A DNA stretch of 64,000 bases from Pseudophaeobacter arcticus DSM 23566 (GTDB lineage Bacteria; Pseudomonadota; Alphaproteobacteria; Rhodobacterales; Rhodobacteraceae). The notes under the pieces were generated by a model that had not been told where the DNA came from, did no database searches, and saw nothing but the letters and a program-made list of their open reading frames with translations. A program made the position numbers and the translations under genes. Below are positions 42,053-50,603 of this stretch, one piece after another. Positions within the stretch are counted from its first letter, which is position 1. Every line of letters begins with the position of its first letter. The stretch is from positions 841,934-905,933 of the forward strand of contig NZ_KI421507.1 in the NCBI RefSeq assembly GCF_000473205.1, given 5' to 3'.

Positions 42053-45000
42053 ATGAGCCATCTGCTCGACAGGCTAAACTTCCTTCAGTCCAAAGAACTT
42101 GAAACATTCTCCAACGGTCACGGTCAGGTCACCCGTGAAAACCGCGACTGGGAAGATACCTACCGCAATCGCTGGCGCCACGACAAAGTCGTGCGCTCCA
42201 CCCATGGGGTGAATTGCACCGGATCCTGTTCCTGGAAAATCTATGTGAAATCCGGGATTGTCACCTGGGAAACCCAGCAGACCGATTATCCCCGCACCCG
42301 TCCTGATCTGCCCAACCACGAGCCACGCGGCTGCGCCCGGGGCGCCAGCTACAGCTGGTATCTCTACTCCGCCAACCGGGTGAAAAACCCGCTGGTGCGG
42401 GGCCGGTTGATGAAGATCTGGCGCAAGATGCGCGCCACCATGAGCCCGATCGAGGCCTGGACCAAGCTGCAGAACGACCCGATCCTGCGCAGCTCTTATG
42501 TAGAGACCCGCGGCAAGGGCGGCTTTGTGCGCGCCACCTGGGACGAGGCCACCGAAATCACTGCGGCCGCCAACCTCTATACCACCAAAACCTACGGCCC
42601 CGACCGGATCTTTGGCTTCTCGCCGATCCCGGCGATGTCGATGATTTCTTACGCTGCCGGCTCGCGCTATCTGTCCCTGATGGGCGGCGTCTGCATGTCG
42701 TTCTACGACTGGTACTGCGATCTGCCACCTGCCTCGCCGATGGTCTGGGGCGAGCAAACCGATGTGCCGGAATCTGCCGACTGGTATAACTCGGGCTACC
42801 TGTTGCTCTGGGGCTCGAACGTGCCACAGACCCGGACGCCGGACGCGCATTTCTACACCGAAGCCCGTTACCGTGGCACCAAATCCGCTGTCATCTGCCC
42901 CGACTATTCCGAGGCCGCCAAGTTTGGCGATGTCTGGCTGAACGTCAAACAGGGGACCGATGCGGCGCTGGGCATGGCCTTTGGCCACGTGATCCTGCGC
43001 GAATTCCACCTGGACCGTCAGGCCGAGTATTTTGAGGACTATTGCCGCAAGTATTCCGACTTCCCCATGCTGGTGAAACTGGAAGAAAAAGACGGGCGCA
43101 TGCTGCCGGGCCGCTTCCTGCGGGCCGATGACCTGGATGGCAAACTGGGCGAAGAGAATAACCCGGAATGGAAAACCATCGCCTGGGACGAGACCTCAAA
43201 TGCTCTGGTCGCGCCCAATGGCTCCATCGGCTATCGCTGGGGCGAAGACGGCGAATGGAACCTGCAGGAAAAGGCCAAGGAGGCCGACACCAGCCTGAAG
43301 ATGTCGCTGATCCTCGAAGAAGATCACGACGATATTCTGGGCGTCGATTTCCCCTATTTTGGTGGCGAAGCCACCGAAGCCTTTGCCACAGACGCCGATC
43401 ACCCCGATGTTCTGACCCGCAATATCCCGGTAAAAACCATCAAGACCGCCGAAGGTGAGATCCAGGTTGCCACCGTGTTTGACCTGTATTGTGCCAACTA
43501 CGGTCTCGACCGGAACCTGGGCGGTGACTGGGTTGCCAGGGACTACGACGACGAGATGCCCGGCACCCCCGCCTGGGCTGAGAAAATCACCGGCGTCAGC
43601 CGGGACAAGATCATCCACGTTGCCCGTGAGTTTGCCCAGAACGCGGAAAAGACCAATGGCAAATCCATGGTCATCATCGGCGCGGCGATGAACCACTGGT
43701 ACCACATGGATATGAACTACCGTGCTGTCATCAACATGCTGGTCATGTGTGGCTGCGTCGGGCAGTCTGGCGGTGGCTGGGCGCATTATGTGGGGCAGGA
43801 AAAACTGCGGCCACAGACCGGCTGGCAGCCGCTGGCCTTTGCGCTGGACTGGGGACGTCCGCCCCGTCACATGAACTCCACTTCGGCCTGGTATGCCCAT
43901 TCTGATCAGTGGCGCTATGAGACCCTTGAAGCCGAAGAGATCCTGTCGCCAACTGCGCCCGCAGGCGATTGGGACATCAATCTCATCGACTACAACATCC
44001 GGGCTGAGCGCATGGGCTGGTTGCCCTCTGCGCCGCAGCTGAAGACCAACCCGCTGGAAGTGGCAAAACAGGCCAAGGCTGCAGGCAAGGATATTCCCAC
44101 CTACGTGGCCGAGCAGCTGAAGAGCGGCGAGCTGGAGATGTCTTGTGAAGATCCTGACGCGCCGGAAAACTGGCCGCGCAACCTCTTTGTGTGGCGCTCC
44201 AACCTGTTGGGCTCCTCTGGTAAGGGTCATGAGTATTTCCTCAAACACCTGCTTGGCACCGATCACGGCGTCATGGGGAAAGATCTGGGCGAAGAAGGAC
44301 GGCAACTGCCCAAAGAAGCCAAATGGCACGAGGAAGGCCCACGCGGTAAGCTCGATCTGCTGGTCACCATCGACTTCCGGATGAGCACCACCGCGGTCTA
44401 TTCCGATATCGTGCTGCCAACCGCCTCGTGGTATGAAAAGAACGACCTCAATACCTCGGATATGCACCCCTTCATCCACCCGCTGCAGGCGGCGGTGGAT
44501 CCCGCCTACGAGAGCAAATCCGACTGGGAGATCTTTAAATCCATCGCCAAAAAGGTGCAGGAAGTTGCCCCCGAAATCCTGGGCCAGGAAACCGATATTG
44601 TTGCGCTGCCACTGCTGCACGACACCCCGGCGGAACTGGCGCAGGATCAGGTCAAAGACTGGAAGAAGGGCGAATGCGACCTTATTCCCGGCAAGACCGC
44701 GCCAAACTACATCCCGGTTGAACGCGACTATACCGCGATTTACGACCGCTTTGTGGCGCTTGGCCCGCTGTTGGACAAACTGGGCAATGGCGGCAAAGGC
44801 ATCTCCTGGAACACCGAACACGAAGTGCAGCACCTGCGCGAGCTGAACGGCGAATGGACGGAGGGCCCGGCCAAGGGCTGTGCCAAGATCGTCACCGACA
44901 TCGACGCCACCGAGGTGGTGCTGATGCTGGCGCCGGAAACCAATGGCGAGGTTGCGGTCAAGGCCTGGGATAGTCTGTCGACCTTCACCGGGATTGATCA

Positions 45001-45781
45001 CACCCATCTGGCAAAACCCAAGGAAGACGAAAAGATCCGCTTCCGCGATATCGCCGTCCAACCGCGCAAGATCATTTCCTCTCCGACCTGGTCCGGTCTG
45101 GAAAGCGAAAAGGTCTGCTACAATGCCGGCTACACCAACGTGCATGAGCTGATCCCCTGGCGCACCCTGACAGGTCGTCAGCAGCTGTATCAGGATCACC
45201 TCTGGATGCGCGCCTTTGGCGAAGGCTTCATGTCCTACCGGCCTCCGGTGGATCTGAAAACCATCACCAAGGACGTGCAGGACGATGGCGATAATCTGGT
45301 GCTGAACTTCATCACGCCCCACCAGAAATGGGGGATCCATTCGACCTATTCCGACAACCTGTTGATGCTGACGCTGAACCGGGGTGGCCCGGTGGTCTGG
45401 CTGTCTGAAGTCGACGCCAAAAAGGCCAACATCAAGGATAACGACTGGATCGAGCTCTACAACACCAACGGCGCCCTGACGGCGCGGGCGGTGGTGTCGC
45501 AGCGGATCAAGGAGGGCACCACCTTCATGTATCACGCCCAGGAGAAAATCGTGAACACGCCCGGCTCTGAAAAGACCGGTCACCGTGGTGGGATCCACAA
45601 CTCTGTGACCCGGACCGTTCTGAAACCCACCCATATGATCGGCGGGTATGCGCAGCAGTCTTACGGCTTTAACTACTACGGCACCGTGGGGGCCAACCGC
45701 GATGAATTTGTTGTCGTGCGCAAGATGAAAAAGGTCGACTGGCTCGACCAGGAAGCGACCCAGAAGGAGGCAGCAGAATGA
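42053..45781 (+). CDS. narG: Respiratory nitrate reductase alpha subunit
   Basis: Catalytic molybdenum subunit (1242 aa) that reduces nitrate to nitrite on the cytoplasmic face of the membrane. The FS0 iron-sulfur ligands are His51, Cys55, Cys59 and Cys94 (STHGVNCTGSCSW, PRGCARGAS). The Mo ligand is Asp223 in YDWYCDLPPASP. The N-terminus has the short NarG leader (LLDRLNFLQ) and no cleavable Tat signal. It starts at ATG 42053 after AAGGAGAG and overlaps narH by ATGA. Confidence 0.97.
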   Translation: MSHLLDRLNFLQSKELETFSNGHGQVTRENRDWEDTYRNRWRHDKVVRSTHGVNCTGSCSWKIYVKSGIVTWETQQTDYPRTRPDLPNHEPRGCARGASYSWYLYSANRVKNPLVRGRLMKIWRKMRATMSPIEAWTKLQNDPILRSSYVETRGKGGFVRATWDEATEITAAANLYTTKTYGPDRIFGFSPIPAMSMISYAAGSRYLSLMGGVCMSFYDWYCDLPPASPMVWGEQTDVPESADWYNSGYLLLWGSNVPQTRTPDAHFYTEARYRGTKSAVICPDYSEAAKFGDVWLNVKQGTDAALGMAFGHVILREFHLDRQAEYFEDYCRKYSDFPMLVKLEEKDGRMLPGRFLRADDLDGKLGEENNPEWKTIAWDETSNALVAPNGSIGYRWGEDGEWNLQEKAKEADTSLKMSLILEEDHDDILGVDFPYFGGEATEAFATDADHPDVLTRNIPVKTIKTAEGEIQVATVFDLYCANYGLDRNLGGDWVARDYDDEMPGTPAWAEKITGVSRDKIIHVAREFAQNAEKTNGKSMVIIGAAMNHWYHMDMNYRAVINMLVMCGCVGQSGGGWAHYVGQEKLRPQTGWQPLAFALDWGRPPRHMNSTSAWYAHSDQWRYETLEAEEILSPTAPAGDWDINLIDYNIRAERMGWLPSAPQLKTNPLEVAKQAKAAGKDIPTYVAEQLKSGELEMSCEDPDAPENWPRNLFVWRSNLLGSSGKGHEYFLKHLLGTDHGVMGKDLGEEGRQLPKEAKWHEEGPRGKLDLLVTIDFRMSTTAVYSDIVLPTASWYEKNDLNTSDMHPFIHPLQAAVDPAYESKSDWEIFKSIAKKVQEVAPEILGQETDIVALPLLHDTPAELAQDQVKDWKKGECDLIPGKTAPNYIPVERDYTAIYDRFVALGPLLDKLGNGGKGISWNTEHEVQHLRELNGEWTEGPAKGCAKIVTDIDATEVVLMLAPETNGEVAVKAWDSLSTFTGIDHTHLAKPKEDEKIRFRDIAVQPRKIISSPTWSGLESEKVCYNAGYTNVHELIPWRTLTGRQQLYQDHLWMRAFGEGFMSYRPPVDLKTITKDVQDDGDNLVLNFITPHQKWGIHSTYSDNLLMLTLNRGGPVVWLSEVDAKKANIKDNDWIELYNTNGALTARAVVSQRIKEGTTFMYHAQEKIVNTPGSEKTGHRGGIHNSVTRTVLKPTHMIGGYAQQSYGFNYYGTVGANRDEFVVVRKMKKVDWLDQEATQKEAAE

Positions 45782-47301
45782 GAGTACGCGCTCAAATCGG
45801 CATGGTGCTGAACCTCGATAAATGTATCGGGTGCCACACATGTTCCGTCACCTGCAAAAACGTATGGACCAGCCGCGACGGTGTCGAATACGCCTGGTTC
45901 AACAATGTCGAAACCAAACCCGGCACCGGCTATCCCACCGACTGGGAAAACCAGAACCGCTGGAATGGCGGCTGGGAGCGCACCCGTGCGGGCAAGTTGC
46001 AGCCCAAACAGGGCAGCAAATGGCGGATCCTGGCCAATATCTTTGGCAACCCGGACCTGCCCGAAATCGACGACTACTATGAACCGTTTGATTTTGACTA
46101 TGACCACCTGAAATCGGCCCCCGAACTAAAGGCCTTCCCCACCGCGCGTCCGCGCTCAAAGATCACCGGCGAGCGGATGGAGAAGATCACCAAGGGGCCA
46201 AACTGGGAGGAGATCCTGGGCGGTGAATTCTCAAAACGGTCGCAAGACTACAATTTTGAGGGCATCCAAAAGGAGATCTACGGGGAATATGAGAATACAT
46301 TCATGATGTATCTCCCCCGCCTGTGTGAGCACTGTCTGAACCCGGCCTGTGCGGCGTCCTGCCCATCAGGAGCGATCTACAAACGCGAAGAAGATGGTAT
46401 CGTCCTGATTGACCAGGAAAAATGCCGCGGCTGGCGGATGTGTGTCTCGGGCTGCCCCTACAAAAAGATCTACTACAACTGGCAGAGCGGCAAATCCGAG
46501 AAATGCACCCTGTGCTACCCTAGGATTGAAAGCGGCAACCCAACGGTCTGTTCCGAGACCTGCGTTGGCCGCATCCGTTACCTGGGCGTGATGCTGTATG
46601 ATGCGGATAAGATCGACGCGGCGGCAAATGCCCCCGCCGAGACCGATCTGTATGACGCGCAGCTGGATGTCTTTCTGGATCCCAACGATCCGGCGGTCAT
46701 TGCAACCGCCCGCGCCGATGGCATCCCCGAAGACTGGATCAAATCGGCCCAGGCCAGCCCGATCTGGAAGATGGCGATGGAGTGGAAAGTGGCCTTCCCG
46801 CTGCACCCGGAATATCGCACCCTTCCCATGGTCTGGTACATCCCGCCGCTGTCGCCCATCCAGAACGCAGCCGAGGCAGGCGCCATCGGCATGGATGGCG
46901 CCATGCCCGACGTGCGCAATTTGCGGATCCCGCTGCGCTATCTCGCCAATATGCTGACCGCAGGCGACGAGGAACCTGTCGCCCTGGCGCTGGAACGGAT
47001 GTTGGCGATGCGGTCTTATATGCGCGCCAAAACCATCGACGGTGTGCGCGACGAGGCCGTGGCCGCCAAGGTCGGCCTGGACTCCGCTACGATCGAAGAC
47101 ATGTATAAAATCATGGCTTTGGCGGACTATGAGGACCGTTTTGTCATCCCCACCACGCACCGGGAACAGGTCGAAGAGGCCTATGATTTGCGCGGCGGCT
47201 GCGGCTTTACCGATACCAATGGCTGCTCGCCCGGTATCAGCAAGGGATCGCTGTTTGGCGGCTCCAAGAAACCACTCAAAATGCCAGAGGAGCTGCGCTA
47301 A
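45778..47301 (+). CDS. narH: Respiratory nitrate reductase beta subunit
   Basis: Electron-transfer subunit (507 aa) with four Fe-S clusters. Cys16, 19, 22 and 26 begin the first set (CIGCHTCSVTC). Further sets are CEHCLNPACAASCPSG and CRGWRMCVSGCP, where Trp replaces the second Cys, marking the [3Fe-4S] site, then CTLCYPRIESGNPTVCSETC. It overlaps narG and narJ. Confidence 0.97.
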   Translation: MRVRAQIGMVLNLDKCIGCHTCSVTCKNVWTSRDGVEYAWFNNVETKPGTGYPTDWENQNRWNGGWERTRAGKLQPKQGSKWRILANIFGNPDLPEIDDYYEPFDFDYDHLKSAPELKAFPTARPRSKITGERMEKITKGPNWEEILGGEFSKRSQDYNFEGIQKEIYGEYENTFMMYLPRLCEHCLNPACAASCPSGAIYKREEDGIVLIDQEKCRGWRMCVSGCPYKKIYYNWQSGKSEKCTLCYPRIESGNPTVCSETCVGRIRYLGVMLYDADKIDAAANAPAETDLYDAQLDVFLDPNDPAVIATARADGIPEDWIKSAQASPIWKMAMEWKVAFPLHPEYRTLPMVWYIPPLSPIQNAAEAGAIGMDGAMPDVRNLRIPLRYLANMLTAGDEEPVALALERMLAMRSYMRAKTIDGVRDEAVAAKVGLDSATIEDMYKIMALADYEDRFVIPTTHREQVEEAYDLRGGCGFTDTNGCSPGISKGSLFGGSKKPLKMPEELR

Positions 47302-48017
47302 TGGACCGGACGCTAAAAGCGATTTCATTGCTCTTGAGCTACCCAACACGGGAACTTCAGGGCGCGATGTCGGAAATCGGCGGCGTTCTGGCCTCCGACA
47401 CCCGGCTGACGGCGGCGGCGCGGCGTGATCTGCGGCCGCTGGTCGAGGCCCTGCGCAGCGATGACATTTATGATCTCGAAGAGAAATACGTCATGCTCTT
47501 TGATCGCTCGCGCACCCTCAGCCTCAACCTGTTTGAACACGTGCACGGCGAAAGCCGTGACCGGGGTGGCGCCATGGTCTCGTTGATCGAGACCTACCGC
47601 GATGGTGGTTTTGAGCCAAACACCACCGAGCTGCCGGATCACCTGCCTGTTTTGCTGGAATTCCTGTCGACGCGTCCCTTTGCGGAAGTACAGGACACTT
47701 TGGCGGACGCAGCCCATATTTTTAGTGCTTTGAGCGAACGGCTTGCCCGTCGTGACAGCCAATATGGTGCTGTGTTCGCCGCTCTTTTACAGCTGGCAGG
47801 GGTTGAAGCCGACAAGGAGGCCGTGGCCGAGCTGCTGCAGCAGCCGGAGGTGGACCCCAATGATCTGGAGGCACTGGACGAGGTCTGGGAAGAGAGCGAA
47901 GTGCTCTTTGGTCCCGATCCCAACGCCGGGTGCCCGCAAGTGCGCGATATGCTGTCGCGCATGGATGAACCCCAAAATCCTGCTCCCGGTTCGACCACCG
48001 GCGTGGCGGCTGAATAA
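47301..48017 (+). CDS. narJ: Nitrate reductase assembly chaperone NarJ
   Basis: Cytoplasmic chaperone (238 aa) that holds apo-NarG during cofactor insertion. The N-terminus KAISLLLSYPTRELQGAMSEI and the segment YVMLFDRSRTLSLNLFEHVHGESRDRG match the TorD/NarJ fold. The tail EPQNPAPGSTTGVAAE is low in complexity. It starts on the last base of narH. Confidence 0.95.
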   Translation: MDRTLKAISLLLSYPTRELQGAMSEIGGVLASDTRLTAAARRDLRPLVEALRSDDIYDLEEKYVMLFDRSRTLSLNLFEHVHGESRDRGGAMVSLIETYRDGGFEPNTTELPDHLPVLLEFLSTRPFAEVQDTLADAAHIFSALSERLARRDSQYGAVFAALLQLAGVEADKEAVAELLQQPEVDPNDLEALDEVWEESEVLFGPDPNAGCPQVRDMLSRMDEPQNPAPGSTTGVAAE

Positions 48018-48028
48018 CGGAGGCTCTC

Positions 48029-48760
48029 ATGCATAATTTCCTATTTGGTATCTATCCCTATATCGCCCTCTCGGTGGCGATCCTCGGGTCAATCGCGCGC
48101 TACGAGCGGGATCCTTTCACCTGGAAGTCGTCCTCCAGCCAGATGCTGCGGCGTAAGCAGCTGATCATGGGTTCGGTGCTGTTTCATATCGGCGTTTTGA
48201 TCATCTTTGTCGGCCATCTGGTGGGTCTGTTGACGCCGATTGCGTTGTTTGATGCGCTGGGCATCAGCCATGGCTTCAAACAGGTTGGTGCGGTTGTTGT
48301 TGGTGGCATTGCGGGCGTCATGGCGCTGGTGGGCGGCGGCATGCTGTTTCACCGTCGCTGGACCGATCCGCGCATCCGCAAAAACTCCAGCTTTGCCGAT
48401 ATCGCCATCTTGGCGATGCTGCTGGCGCAGCTTGGGCTTGGGCTGTTGACCATCTTTGCTTCGCTGGGGCACCTGGACGGTCATGAGATGACCAAGTTCA
48501 TGGCCTGGGCGCAGGGGATCTTTACCTTTGATGGCGCTGCGGCCTCCTATATTTCGGATGTGGCGCTGATCTTCAAACTGCACCTGTTTCTGGGTCTGAC
48601 CATCTTTCTGGTCTTCCCCTTTACCCGCTTGGTGCACATGCTGTCGGTGCCTCTGCGCTATGTGTTCCGCCCTGGCTATCAGGTGGTGCGTTCGCGCCGC
48701 TCTGCGCCTCTGCCAACCCGCGCAGGTCCGGTTGTTCCTGGCCGGTCCGCCAATAAGTAA
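48029..48760 (+). CDS. narI: Respiratory nitrate reductase gamma subunit (cytochrome b)
   Basis: Membrane diheme subunit (243 aa) that takes electrons from quinol. Five membrane segments are visible. The heme ligands are the His in LFHIGVLIIFVGH (two, helix II) and in FKLHLFLGLTIFLVFPFTRLVH (two, helix V). It begins MHNFLFGIYPYIALSVAILG, as usual for NarI. Confidence 0.96.
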   Translation: MHNFLFGIYPYIALSVAILGSIARYERDPFTWKSSSSQMLRRKQLIMGSVLFHIGVLIIFVGHLVGLLTPIALFDALGISHGFKQVGAVVVGGIAGVMALVGGGMLFHRRWTDPRIRKNSSFADIAILAMLLAQLGLGLLTIFASLGHLDGHEMTKFMAWAQGIFTFDGAAASYISDVALIFKLHLFLGLTIFLVFPFTRLVHMLSVPLRYVFRPGYQVVRSRRSAPLPTRAGPVVPGRSANK

Positions 48761-48775
48761 GCTGGAGGAATGAAG

Positions 48776-49576
48776 ATGAAAGCTGGCCTTTTTCCCGATC
48801 TCATCGTCAATGGTGAACTGGTTCCGCATGCGGTGATTGCGGCGGAAACACAGAACCACGAAGCCCCAACTGGCAAGCCTGGCATCGCCTGGCGCAAAGC
48901 CGCCAATGCGGTTGCGGTGCGTACCTTGTTGTTGCAGGAGGCGCGCCGTCAGGGGCTGACAGCAGAGCCGGCCGAGGTCGAGCCGGGGCGCTTTGAAACA
49001 GATGAGGAGGCCCTGATCCGGGGCCTTCTCGAAGCCCGCGTCGAGGTGGAGGCGCCGACTGAAGAAGAGGTCAAAGCCGAATGGGCGCGCGATCCGTCGC
49101 GGTTCCGTTCGCCGCCTTTGTGGGAGGTTTCCCATATCCTGTGTGCCTGTGATCCCCGTGACAAAGAAGCCAAAGAAAAGGCGCTGCAAAAGGCCAATGT
49201 GCTGAACGCGCGCCTTCAGACCAACCCCAGGGATTTTGTGGCGCTGGCCAAGACGGATAGCGATTGCGGGTCAAAATCCTCGGGTGGGGCTTTGGGTCAG
49301 CTTGGGCCTGGCGACACGGTGCCAGAGTTCGAACACATCCTGCATCATCTGAATGAGGGCGAGATCACCCCGGTGCCCATCTTGTCGCGCCATGGCTACC
49401 ATCTGGTGCGCATGGATGCGGTGGCAAAGGGTCAGGAGCTGCCCTTTGAAGCCGCCAAACGCGCCATCACCATTGCAATGGAGAAAGCCGCCTGGGCGCG
49501 TTCGGCACAGGGGTTTGTGCAGCAGCTGGCCGCTGGAGCAGAGATCACCGGGGCAGATTTGCAGCCGGTTCTCTGA
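48776..49576 (+). CDS. PpiC-type peptidyl-prolyl isomerase in the nar operon
   Basis: Parvulin-type protein of 266 aa. The rotamase domain runs from about residue 115 to 220 (WEVSHILCACDPRDKEAKEKA, SKSSGGALGQLGPGDTVPEFE, PVLSRHGYHLVRMD-like end). No signal peptide is seen, so it may be cytoplasmic, as NifM is for nitrogenase. ATG 48776 is preferred over 48770 because GGAGG (48764-48768) is then 7 bases away. It follows narI after 15 bases and may help fold NarGHI. Confidence 0.85.
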   Translation: MKAGLFPDLIVNGELVPHAVIAAETQNHEAPTGKPGIAWRKAANAVAVRTLLLQEARRQGLTAEPAEVEPGRFETDEEALIRGLLEARVEVEAPTEEEVKAEWARDPSRFRSPPLWEVSHILCACDPRDKEAKEKALQKANVLNARLQTNPRDFVALAKTDSDCGSKSSGGALGQLGPGDTVPEFEHILHHLNEGEITPVPILSRHGYHLVRMDAVAKGQELPFEAAKRAITIAMEKAAWARSAQGFVQQLAAGAEITGADLQPVL

Positions 49577-49615
49577 GGCACAGGTTCGCGGTACAGGTTA
49601 TCGGCACAGGGAAGA
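49577..49615 (+). repeat. 13-bp tandem repeat after the PpiC gene
   Basis: Three degenerate units: GGCACAGGTTCGC, GGTACAGGTTATC and GGCACAGGGAAGA. They begin at the base after the stop codon. Confidence 0.75.
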
Positions 49616-49676
49616 AGACATAGCACCGGGGCAGGCGGCGATCCTGCCCCGTGGTATCAGGTCAAGGAAGAAGACA

Positions 49677-50252
49677 ATGAAGATTGCCTACACAATGGCA
49701 CAGGGGCGTGGGGACACCGATCAAATTCTCCATCAATTGAGCCAACGGCTCCGGGCCGAGGGACATTCCCCCTGCGGCGTCGTGCAAGTCAATTCAGAGC
49801 GCACAGACAGCTGTCGCTGTGACATGGATGTGCAGGTATTGCCACAGGGGCCGGTGATCCGCATTTCGCAATCCTTAGGCGAAAATGCACGTGGCTGCCG
49901 GTTGGATCCTGCCGCCCTGGAAGAGGCGGTGGCGCTGACCGAGCGGGCTTTGCAGGTCGGGGCCGAGATGTTGATTATCAACAAATTTGGTAAGCACGAG
50001 GCCGAAGGACGGGGATTTCGCGCCGCCATCGGCGAGGCTTTGGCGCTGGAAATTCCGGTTCTTGTCGGGCTCAATCAGCTCAACCAAGAGGCCTTTTTTG
50101 AATTTATCGGTGATCTGGGGGTCGCTCTTGCTCCAAATGTCGATGACTTGGCGGAGTGGGCCAAGGCGCAGCTCGCGCCAAAACCGGGCTCTGGCAAGCC
50201 GGGTTTGACACCTGCTGGGGCGTCCCGGCCTGTCGCCATGAGTGCCGCCTGA
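49677..50252 (+). CDS. DUF2478-like protein, possible molybdenum-linked NTPase
   Basis: Protein of 191 aa starting MKIAYTMAQGRGDTDQILHQLSQRLRAEGHSPCGVVQ, with LIINKFGKHEAEGRGFRAAIGEALALEIPVLVGL near 100. This resembles the DUF2478 family as I recall it, often found near molybdate transport genes. No complete P-loop GKS motif is seen. Its place behind narGHJI-ppiC suggests a role in molybdenum supply or nitrate reductase maturation, but that is inference. The frame is open upstream; ATG 49677 follows GGAAGAAG. The tail KPGSGKPGLTPAGASRPVAM is low in complexity. Confidence 0.65.
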   Translation: MKIAYTMAQGRGDTDQILHQLSQRLRAEGHSPCGVVQVNSERTDSCRCDMDVQVLPQGPVIRISQSLGENARGCRLDPAALEEAVALTERALQVGAEMLIINKFGKHEAEGRGFRAAIGEALALEIPVLVGLNQLNQEAFFEFIGDLGVALAPNVDDLAEWAKAQLAPKPGSGKPGLTPAGASRPVAMSAA

Positions 50253-50603
50253 CCTCGTGGATGTGCTGGCCCTGCGAGTGCTGCGACAGAGGCCTCTGTC
50301 GCAGGGTCAGAGGCAGGGCAGGGGCAGGGAAGGGGCATTGCATCGCGCGCAGTGCCAACAAATGAGTGCGCTATACGGCACGTATCGCGATTTTGACGCC
50401 TCCCAAGGCTTGACCCCAGGGCGGTGCACTGGCAGCCATGGCCCCGGGTTGATCTGCGATGGATTCACCACGGAAACGGCCGGTTCCCTGTGATATGTGA
50501 AAGCTGCGGCAGGACCAATTCTGTAAAGATTTTCGCTTAAAGGGGCGTCTTGTTAAGCGGATATGAACTCCTGTGCGGCACATATCATGAAGAACAATGG
50601 GAA
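50253..50603. other. 351-base intergenic region with a long perfect palindrome
   Basis: No gene is supported here. A 24-base perfect palindrome at 50281-50304 (arms CTGCGACAGAGG and CCTCTGTCGCAG) lies 28 bases after the DUF2478 stop and may terminate or stabilise the nar transcript, though no T tract follows. It is followed by a G-rich, loosely repetitive stretch (GGCAGGGCAGGGGCAGGGAAGGGGC, about 50312-50336). The rest should contain the promoter of the hybrid kinase gene; I cannot place it. Confidence 0.5.

Noticed and set aside
43196..45841. Long open frame of 881 codons on the minus strand opposite narG
   Set aside because: It lies wholly over the well-supported narG gene, has no recognisable domain and shows the His/Gly/Gln-rich composition expected of a shadow frame in high-GC DNA.
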